This document shows positions 1 through 5,235 of a stretch of DNA of 7,803 nucleotides, piece after piece. The notes beneath the pieces were generated by a model. The model searched no databases. It worked only from the letters and a program-made list of their open reading frames with translations, and was not told the DNA's origin. Source of the stretch: JAAZMU01 sp964547725 (GTDB taxonomy: Bacteria > Patescibacteriota > Minisyncoccia > Minisyncoccales > Minisyncoccaceae); contig CAZJOO010000025.1 in the NCBI GenBank assembly GCA_964547725.1, positions 1 through 7,803 on the forward strand, written 5' to 3'. The number at the start of each line of letters is the position of its first letter. Position 1 is the first letter of the stretch. The position numbers and the translations under genes were made by a program.

Positions 1-24
1 GGTGGAAATATTTCTCAAATAGAA

Positions 25-30
25 TATAAT
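25..30 (+). promoter_or_regulatory. Possible -10 hexamer (TATAAT) before the first gene
   Basis: A perfect TATAAT lies 10 nt before the ATG at 41, which would put a transcription start near 37 and leave a leader of only about 4 nt. There is no TGn extension, and the bases 17 bp upstream do not resemble TTGACA. In DNA this AT-rich the hexamer alone is expected many times by chance, so its position is the only support. All three forward frames entering from the left edge stop by position 51, so an upstream gene ends here, but which frame it used cannot be told. Confidence 0.3.
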
Positions 31-40
31 AAAAGAATAA

Positions 41-1327
41 ATGATGAATAAAAATAAAATGCTAAATAAGGTTTGGGTAGTTTCAATAGATATGGGTTAT
101 GGTCACCAGAGAACGGCTCATGCTTTAAAAAATATTGCTAAAAACGGAGAGATAGTCTCAGCAAATAGTTATAAAGGAATACCACAAAAAGATCAAAGGT
201 TATGGAAAAGATCTCGTTCTTTTTATGAATTTATTTCTCGATTTAAGAATATACCAATTTTTGGTGATTTTATTTTTTCTCTATATGATAGTTTTCAGGC
301 AATCGTTAATTTTTATCCCAAAAGAGATTTATCTAGGGCGGGATTTGTGGAAAAATCTATTTATTCTTTATTGAAACATAACTGGGGAAAACATCTAATC
401 ATGAAGTTGGGTGAAGATGCTATTCCACTTGTAACAACTTTCTTTAATGTAGCTTTTATGGCTGAGTATTTTAATTATCCTTGTAATGTTTTTTGTGTTG
501 TTTGCGACACAGACATTGCTAGAGGCTGGGCTCCTTTAAATCCTCAAAGTACTAGGATTAAATATTTTGCTCCAACAATTAGAGTGGTTGAAAGACTAAA
601 ACTTTATGGAATAAAATCAGAGAATATATATTTAACAGGATATCCTTTGCCAGAAGAAAATATTGGAGTTAAGGAGAGGATAATAAAAGAAGATTTGAGA
701 AATAGACTGGTTAACCTAGATCCTAAAAAAGCATATTTTAAAAAATATGATAGTCTTATTAATCACAAATTAGGAGAACTTCCTCTAAAATCTAATCATC
801 CTCTTACGATAATGTATTCTATTGGAGGAGCTGGGGCACAAGTTCCGATGGCGATAAAAATTGCTAAAGCACTTAAAGAAAAGCTAAACAAAGGGGAGAT
901 AAGGATGATTTTCTCTGCAGGAATAAGAAAAGAAGCAAAACAGTTATTTGAAAAAAATGTTAAGGGTATTAGTAATATTGAAATAGTTTACGAAAAAGAT
1001 TTTCCAACCTATTACGATAGTTTCAATAAAGCTTTAAGGCAGACAGATATTTTGTGGACAAAGCCATCAGAACTTTCTTTTTACGCTATGCTTGCCATTC
1101 CAATAATCATTGCTCCAGAAATTGGTTCTCAAGAAAAATTTAATAAGAGATGGATAAAGAATAGTGGCTTTGGTATAAGCGAACAAAACCCTGAATACAT
1201 AAACGATTGGTTGTTTGATTGGATAAATGGAGGATTTTTTGCCGAAATGGCAATGAATGGTTTTATCAAAGGAGAAAGAGATGGTATTAAAAACATGAAG
1301 AAAAATATCACAAGATGTTCTGGTTAA
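41..1327 (+). CDS. GT-B-fold glycosyltransferase-like protein (MGDG synthase/MurG superfamily)
   Basis: This is probably a cytoplasmic or membrane-associated glycosyltransferase that moves a nucleotide-activated sugar onto a lipid or glycan acceptor. The 428-residue protein opens with a beta strand leading into MGYGHQRTAHAL (18-29), the GxGH acceptor-side loop typical of MGDG synthase-type enzymes. The C-terminal half has a glycine-rich loop GGAGAQ (262-267) and a KPSELSFYAMLAIPIII stretch (341-357), placed like the donor-binding motif of GT28-type enzymes. There is no signal peptide or clear membrane helix. Three nearby ATGs (codons 1, 2 and 7) are possible starts; all precede the first strand, so the domain is unaffected, and no ribosome-binding site decides between them. 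The gene overlaps the transporter gene by 13 nt, implying co-transcription. The fold-level call is fairly firm; donor, acceptor and exact family are unknown, and it may lie outside the characterised families. Confidence 0.65.
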   Translation: MMNKNKMLNKVWVVSIDMGYGHQRTAHALKNIAKNGEIVSANSYKGIPQKDQRLWKRSRSFYEFISRFKNIPIFGDFIFSLYDSFQAIVNFYPKRDLSRAGFVEKSIYSLLKHNWGKHLIMKLGEDAIPLVTTFFNVAFMAEYFNYPCNVFCVVCDTDIARGWAPLNPQSTRIKYFAPTIRVVERLKLYGIKSENIYLTGYPLPEENIGVKERIIKEDLRNRLVNLDPKKAYFKKYDSLINHKLGELPLKSNHPLTIMYSIGGAGAQVPMAIKIAKALKEKLNKGEIRMIFSAGIRKEAKQLFEKNVKGISNIEIVYEKDFPTYYDSFNKALRQTDILWTKPSELSFYAMLAIPIIIAPEIGSQEKFNKRWIKNSGFGISEQNPEYINDWLFDWINGGFFAEMAMNGFIKGERDGIKNMKKNITRCSG

Positions 1328-2217
1328 TAATTGCAATCCTAGCTTACTTTTTTTTGGCATTGTCTTCGCTTGGAGACAAGGTTTATTTAAAAGGAAAAGA
1401 AAATCCTAAGTCCTATGTTTTTTATGTTGGGCTACTAAGTGGACTAGTTATTCTTTTAATTCCTTTTATAAAGGACTTCAGTTTACCATCTTTAGATATC
1501 CTTATTTGGCCAATTCTAGAAGGGGGTGTTTACATTCTAGCCCTTTATTCAATGTATTATGCCTTGGAGAGATTTGAGGTTTCTGTGGTCGTGCCAACAA
1601 TGGGAGGGCTTCAGCCAATTTTTATTCTTCTTTTAAGTATGGGATTTTTCCAATTTACGGAAATATCATTGCAAAACATAGTTGCTTTGATTGTTTTAAT
1701 TATTGGAACATTTTTAATTTCTTCTAGTGGAAAAAATGTAAAAATAAAAGGAAAGGAGCTTTTGTTTTCTTTATTGCCAGCAGCTTTGTTTGCTTTAGAT
1801 GTTATTTTAACAAAGCAAGTTTTTTTAACAGAGCCTTTTTTAAATGGTTTAGTTTTTATGAGAATAACTTCTTGCGTTGTTGTTCTTTTCTTTTTACTAA
1901 ATAAAAAATTCAGAAAGAATATTTTTAAAAGAACTAATATTAAAAAAAGTAAGGCGAATATTTTCTTAATGGCTCAATCAGCTGGCGGGTTAGGGATTTT
2001 ACTTCAAAGCTATGCTATCAGTCTTGTTCCTGTTTTAGGGCTTGCTACGCTTAATGCTTTAAAAGGAGTCCAGTACATATTTTTATTAATTATGACCATT
2101 ATAATATCTGCATTTTTTTCAAAGACTTTGAATGAAAAATTTGACAAGAAAACTTTTTCTTTGAAGCTTGTTTCTATTATAATAATAGCAGTTGGAATCG
2201 CCTTGTTGACGATTTAG
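1315..2217 (+). CDS. EamA/DMT-superfamily membrane transporter
   Basis: This is an inner-membrane protein of 300 residues, the usual DMT length, with about ten hydrophobic helices (roughly 3-20, 33-51, 64-84, 90-111, 119-137, 149-167, 177-195, 216-236, 241-268 and 284-299). The layout fits two five-helix EamA repeats separated by a short charged loop (139-148). The segment from YALERFEV to PTMGGLQPIF (82-103) resembles the conserved helix 3-4 region of EamA proteins. DMT members export amino acids, metabolites or nucleotide sugars, and small relatives such as ArnE/ArnF flip lipid-linked sugars. Its place between a glycosyltransferase and a glycoside hydrolase makes a glycan or lipid precursor plausible, but this is inference. 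The start overlaps the previous gene by 13 nt with no Shine-Dalgarno, suggesting translational coupling. The stop is TAG, the only one among the six visible stops. Confidence 0.8.
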   Translation: MFWLIIAILAYFFLALSSLGDKVYLKGKENPKSYVFYVGLLSGLVILLIPFIKDFSLPSLDILIWPILEGGVYILALYSMYYALERFEVSVVVPTMGGLQPIFILLLSMGFFQFTEISLQNIVALIVLIIGTFLISSSGKNVKIKGKELLFSLLPAALFALDVILTKQVFLTEPFLNGLVFMRITSCVVVLFFLLNKKFRKNIFKRTNIKKSKANIFLMAQSAGGLGILLQSYAISLVPVLGLATLNALKGVQYIFLLIMTIIISAFFSKTLNEKFDKKTFSLKLVSIIIIAVGIALLTI

Positions 2218-2231
2218 CTTTGTGATATAAT
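2203..2231 (+). promoter_or_regulatory. Extended -10 promoter for a probably leaderless glycoside hydrolase mRNA
   Basis: TTGTTG (2203-2208) is followed by a 17-bp spacer ending in TGA and a perfect TATAAT (2226-2231), giving a consensus extended -10 TGnTATAAT. The ATG is 7 nt after the hexamer, so transcription would start at about 2238-2239, on or next to the start codon. TTGACG at 2206-2211 is a better -35 match but would leave only 14 bp. The -35 half lies in the end of the transporter gene. No Shine-Dalgarno precedes the ATG, as expected for a leaderless message. Confidence 0.6.
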
Positions 2232-2238
2232 TTCAAAT

Positions 2239-3231
2239 ATGAATAAAATTTTGTGGATCATTTTAATTATTTTAATCCTTATTATTTCTTTAATTTGTGT
2301 TTTTTTATTTACAGGGAAAAAAGCTCAAGCAGAGAATATTGCCTGGGGTGTAAATTTTTCACCTAAACAAGCTAGCGATTTAGGATTAAATCCCAAAGAA
2401 ACCTATATAAAAATATTAGACGATTTAAAAGCAGACCATATTAAATTAGCTGTCCATTGGGATTATATTGAGAAAAAAAAAGATTCTTTTGATATGACGG
2501 ATTTTGATTTCTATATGGATGAAGCTCAAAAAAGAGGAGTTAAAGTTATTCTAGCGATAGGGATGAAGACTCCAAGATGGCCAGAATATCATTTGCCTAA
2601 TTGGATAGAAGAATTAAGCAAGGAGGGTCAGCAAAAAGAAATTTTAGAAATGCTAACTTTCGTAACTAATAGATATAAAGACTATTCCAATTTGATTGCT
2701 TGGCAAGTTGAAAATGAACCTTTCTTTAATTATGGTAACGGTCCATGGAAAGATAATGATTTTTTTAAAAAAGAAATTGAATTAGTGAGAGAAATTGATA
2801 ATTTTCACAAAATAATTGTAACTGACAGTGGTGAAATGTCTTTCTGGTTTAAAGCAGCAAAGATGGGTGATGTTGTTGGAATAACGATGTATACTAGAGT
2901 TTGGTCAGAACCGATTAAGACTGATTTTTATTACCCACTTCCTTCTATCTCTTATGGGAAAAAAGCAGATTTAGTTAAAGCTCTTTTTAATAAAGAAGTT
3001 TGGTGCTTAGAGCTTCAGGCAGAACCATGGGGGAAAGAGTTAATACAAAATTCTACTTTAGAAGAACAGCTTAAAAGTATGGATATAGAAAGATTAAAAT
3101 ATAATATTGAATATGCAAAAAAAACAGGACTTGATACTTTTTATTTTTGGGGAGCAGAATGGTGGTATTATCTGCAAGAAGAACATAATGATAAATCCTT
3201 TGTAGAGGAAGCCAAAAAAATATGGAATTAA
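2239..3231 (+). CDS. Membrane-anchored or secreted clan GH-A glycoside hydrolase (cellulase-like TIM barrel)
   Basis: This is a likely extracytoplasmic retaining glycoside hydrolase of 330 residues. The N-terminus is MNK followed by a long hydrophobic stretch (4-25) and GKKAQA-EN (26-33). The AQA could be a signal peptidase I site after residue 31, but the roughly 20-residue hydrophobic core also suits an uncleaved anchor. The rest reads as a single TIM barrel: HIKLAVHWDYIE (67-78), a GMKTPRWPEYHLP segment (108-120), WQVENEP (155-161) with Glu160 as the probable acid/base at the end of strand 4, and CLELQAEPW (256-264) with Glu258 as the probable nucleophile at strand 7. An aromatic strand-8 segment, FWGAEWWYY, follows (303-311). 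These features match clan GH-A (GH5/GH39/GH42-like); the exact family and substrate are not determinable. It begins 21 nt after the transporter gene behind its own promoter and overlaps the next gene by 10 nt. Envelope glycan remodelling is as plausible as degradation of external polysaccharide. Confidence 0.75.
   Translation: MNKILWIILIILILIISLICVFLFTGKKAQAENIAWGVNFSPKQASDLGLNPKETYIKILDDLKADHIKLAVHWDYIEKKKDSFDMTDFDFYMDEAQKRGVKVILAIGMKTPRWPEYHLPNWIEELSKEGQQKEILEMLTFVTNRYKDYSNLIAWQVENEPFFNYGNGPWKDNDFFKKEIELVREIDNFHKIIVTDSGEMSFWFKAAKMGDVVGITMYTRVWSEPIKTDFYYPLPSISYGKKADLVKALFNKEVWCLELQAEPWGKELIQNSTLEEQLKSMDIERLKYNIEYAKKTGLDTFYFWGAEWWYYLQEEHNDKSFVEEAKKIWN
3204..3209 (+). promoter_or_regulatory. 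Weak Shine-Dalgarno-like site (AGAGGA) before the family 2 glycosyltransferase
   Basis: AGAGGA ends 12 nt before the ATG at 3222, which is longer than the usual 5-9 nt. It lies inside the coding sequence of the hydrolase. It is the only recognisable purine-rich SD-type motif before any gene start in the window and may be coincidental, since GAGGAA also encodes part of a Glu-rich stretch. Confidence 0.3.
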
Positions 3232-3983
3232 GTATTATCATACCAACATTAAACGAAGAAAAATTGTTACCTTTTCTTCTTGATTTAATAAAGCAAGAAA
3301 ACGAAAAAAATAACATAGAGGTTATTATCGCAGACGCTGGTTCTAAAGACGCAACAGTAAAGATTGCTACAGATTATGGTTGCAAGGTTGTTGCTGGAGG
3401 ACTTCCCGCAAGAGGAAGAAATAATGGAGCAAAATATGCTACAGCTAAAATATTATTTTTTTTAGACGCAGATGTTCTTTTCAAAAAAGGCATGATTGCA
3501 AAAAGTTTAGAGCAGTTTAAGAAGAAAAAATTAGATGCTGCTTCTTTTGGAATATACACACAAGAAAAAAATCTTTATTTAAACAAAACAACCATGAATT
3601 TGTTTTATAACTATCCTCAGAAGTTGTTGCGAAAGGTTAGTCCAATGGGGGCAATGGGAATTATGGTTAAGAAGGATATGTTTGAGAAGGTTGGAGGGTT
3701 TGATGAAGATATAAAACTTGCAGAAGATCATTATTTTGTAAAGAAGGTTAGCAAAATTGGAAAGTATGGTATAATAAAACATATTAAGCTATACATGCCC
3801 CTTCGAAGATTCAGGCAGGATGGATATTTAAAAACTTTTTTTAAGTATGCTTACTGCTTTTGGTACATGAATCTAAAAGGGCCTGTAAAAAACGAAAAAG
3901 TTCATTATGAGTTCGATCATTATAATAAAGTAAAAAAGAAAAAACATGTCAATTTACGAATTACCAGAAACAAGTCAAAATAA
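3222..3983 (+). CDS. Family 2 (GT-A fold) glycosyltransferase
   Basis: This 253-residue cytoplasmic or membrane-peripheral enzyme transfers a sugar from a nucleotide-sugar donor. It begins with the GT2 signature MELSIIIPTLNEE (1-13), followed by the nucleotide-binding DAGSKD (38-43), LPARGRNNGA (61-70) and the metal-binding DxD in FFLDADV (79-85). Next come an acceptor-side GGFDE (158-162) and a catalytic-base-type acidic pair in AEDHYF (167-172). RRFRQDG (195-201) lies where processive enzymes have QxxRW, but that motif itself is absent, so a single-addition enzyme is more likely. The overall pattern resembles the TIGR04283-like branch of small GT2 proteins. There is no strong membrane helix; an aromatic stretch near 205-216 and a very basic C-terminal tail (236-253) could touch the membrane. 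It overlaps the hydrolase by 10 nt and the protease by 38 nt, so it is probably part of the same transcript. Substrate unknown. Confidence 0.85.
   Translation: MELSIIIPTLNEEKLLPFLLDLIKQENEKNNIEVIIADAGSKDATVKIATDYGCKVVAGGLPARGRNNGAKYATAKILFFLDADVLFKKGMIAKSLEQFKKKKLDAASFGIYTQEKNLYLNKTTMNLFYNYPQKLLRKVSPMGAMGIMVKKDMFEKVGGFDEDIKLAEDHYFVKKVSKIGKYGIIKHIKLYMPLRRFRQDGYLKTFFKYAYCFWYMNLKGPVKNEKVHYEFDHYNKVKKKKHVNLRITRNKSK
3921..3926 (+). promoter_or_regulatory. Possible -10 hexamer for htrA inside the glycosyltransferase gene
   Basis: TATAAT occurs 19 nt before the htrA ATG and would give a leader of about 13 nt. It has no TGn extension, the region 17 bp upstream (around 3898-3903) is not TTGACA-like, and the same bases encode Tyr-Asn. 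Several other TATAAT copies occur within genes of this window, so this is a weak call. Confidence 0.2.
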
Positions 3984-5184
3984 AACAGATAAAAAGTTTT
4001 TTAAAAAAACTTGGAATATTATTTTTCTTACTTTTGTTTTAGCCATTAGCGTTTTTATAGGACTTAATATAGGACAAGGGGTTGAAAGCATAAAACCTTT
4101 GACTGAAGCTATTCAAGAAAATAATTACATCGAAGAGCCACAGCAAGAAGGAATGGTTATTGCGGCAGTCGAGCAAAGTATGCCTTCAGTGGTTAGCGTT
4201 ATCGTTAAGAAATTCTCAAATGATATTTACGAACAATATTTTGAAGGCGGACTATTAGAGATTATTCCTTATTATGAAATAAAGGAAGGAGAAGATAATG
4301 TTTTAGAACAGATTGGAGCAGGGACAGGATTTATTGTTTCTGAAGAAGGACTAGTTATTACAAATAAGCACGTTGTAGAAGACGAAGACGCTGTTTATAG
4401 TATTTTAACAAATGATGGAGAAGAATATGATGTAGAGATATTGTCTCAGAATCCAGCCCAAGACATTGCTATTCTAAAAATATTAAATACTGAAGGAATA
4501 TCTTTTCAACCTTTAAAATTAGGAGATTCTTCTTCTATTAAATTAGGACAAACAGCTATTGCTATTGGAAATGCGCTTGGAATGTATCAAAACACTGTTT
4601 CTGTGGGAGTTATTTCAGGACTTCAAAGAGATGTTCTCGCTCAAGGGAATAATGGAGCCTATGAGAAACTAGAAGATATTATTCAAACAGATGCAGCAAT
4701 TAATTCAGGAAATTCCGGAGGACCTCTTTTGAATTCAAAAGGAGAAGTTATTGCCATTAATACAGCTGTTTCTTTAGATGGAGAGAATATAGGTTTTGCC
4801 ATTCCAATAAATAAAGCGAAAAAAGATTTAGCACAAGTTGAAGCAGAAGGAAAGATTTCTTATCCTTTTATTGGAATTCGTTATGTAACACTTGATGAGG
4901 ATTATTCTGAAGAATTAGGTCTTTCTGTAGATTACGGAGCTTACATTGTTGAACAAGAAGAAGGAGATGAGCCTTCTGTTATTAAAAATTCTCCAGCAGA
5001 AAAAGTTGGACTTCAAGAAAAAGATATCATTTTAGAAGTTGATGGACAACAAGTAAATCAAGACAACAATTTAGTAAATATATTACAAAACTATCTTCCA
5101 GGAGATACGCTAAATTTAAAAGTTTTAAGAGGTGAGAATAATATCAATGTTGAGCTTATTTTGGCTGATTGGAACGATTTTTAA
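3946..5184 (+). CDS. htrA: HtrA/Deg-family trypsin-like serine protease, membrane-anchored, one PDZ domain
   Basis: This is a surface quality-control protease that cleaves misfolded or mislocalised envelope proteins. Its 412 residues contain a basic N-terminus (12-22), one membrane helix (about 23-43) and a linker (44-68). The trypsin-like domain (about 70-300) carries the full triad: His142 in TNKHVVED, Asp173 in QDIAILKI and Ser257 in NSGNSGGPLLN. A single PDZ domain follows (about 305-404). The helix with no cleavage site, plus a single PDZ, gives a DegS/HtrA-like architecture facing outward. An acidic-aromatic stretch (about 90-121) sits between the first strand and GAGTGFIV, where HtrA proteins have the variable LA loop. 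The chosen start overlaps the glycosyltransferase by 38 nt, unusually long, with no SD; the next Met (70) would delete the anchor, so the early start is preferred. dnaG follows after 51 nt. The family call is very firm; htrA is used as a family-level name. Confidence 0.93.
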   Translation: MSIYELPETSQNKTDKKFFKKTWNIIFLTFVLAISVFIGLNIGQGVESIKPLTEAIQENNYIEEPQQEGMVIAAVEQSMPSVVSVIVKKFSNDIYEQYFEGGLLEIIPYYEIKEGEDNVLEQIGAGTGFIVSEEGLVITNKHVVEDEDAVYSILTNDGEEYDVEILSQNPAQDIAILKILNTEGISFQPLKLGDSSSIKLGQTAIAIGNALGMYQNTVSVGVISGLQRDVLAQGNNGAYEKLEDIIQTDAAINSGNSGGPLLNSKGEVIAINTAVSLDGENIGFAIPINKAKKDLAQVEAEGKISYPFIGIRYVTLDEDYSEELGLSVDYGAYIVEQEEGDEPSVIKNSPAEKVGLQEKDIILEVDGQQVNQDNNLVNILQNYLPGDTLNLKVLRGENNINVELILADWNDF

Positions 5185-5199
5185 TTTTTAATAGTAAAC

Positions 5200-5228
5200 T
5201 TGTTTTTTTGTCATTAAATTGCTAGTAT
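5200..5228 (+). promoter_or_regulatory. Extended -10 promoter for probably leaderless dnaG-rpoD mRNA
   Basis: TTGTTT (5200-5205), a 17-bp spacer ending in TGC and the -10-like TAGTAT (5223-5228, 4 of 6 to consensus) lie in the 51-nt htrA-dnaG spacer. The ATG at 5236 is 7 nt after the hexamer, so the predicted start site (about 5235-5236) falls on the initiation codon. Geometry is identical to the element before the glycoside hydrolase. No SD is present. The rest of the spacer is T-rich and shows no hairpin that would terminate the htrA transcript. Confidence 0.5.
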
Positions 5229-5235
5229 TTATTTG

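Noticed and set aside
1..51. Possible 3' end of an upstream gene, the frame 1 reading ending in TAA at 49-51
   Set aside because: All three forward frames close within the first 51 bases (TAG at 20-22, TAA at 27-29, TAA at 49-51) and none gives a recognisable C-terminus, so no partial CDS can be supported.
1067..1360. Reverse-strand open frame of 97 codons, and a similar one at 1129-1311
   Set aside because: Both lie opposite the 3' end of the GT-B-like gene, whose motifs continue through the region; the translations are Phe/Ser/Ile-rich low-complexity shadows.
3767..3775. TGGTATAAT extended -10-like sequence within the glycosyltransferase gene
   Set aside because: It is followed by no gene start and lies inside conserved coding sequence; roughly one such match per strand is expected by chance at this base composition.
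3071..3782. Reverse-strand open frames at 3071-3316, 3374-3559 and 3579-3782
   Set aside because: They run antisense to hydrolase and glycosyltransferase coding sequence with clear family motifs and show no recognisable protein features.
5185..5235. T-rich htrA-dnaG spacer as an intrinsic terminator
   Set aside because: There are T runs but no inverted repeat able to form a GC-containing stem before them.
5233..5235. TTG at 5233 as the dnaG start
   Set aside because: The adjacent ATG at 5236 is the stronger codon and gives the same 7-nt distance from the -10 element as at the hydrolase gene.
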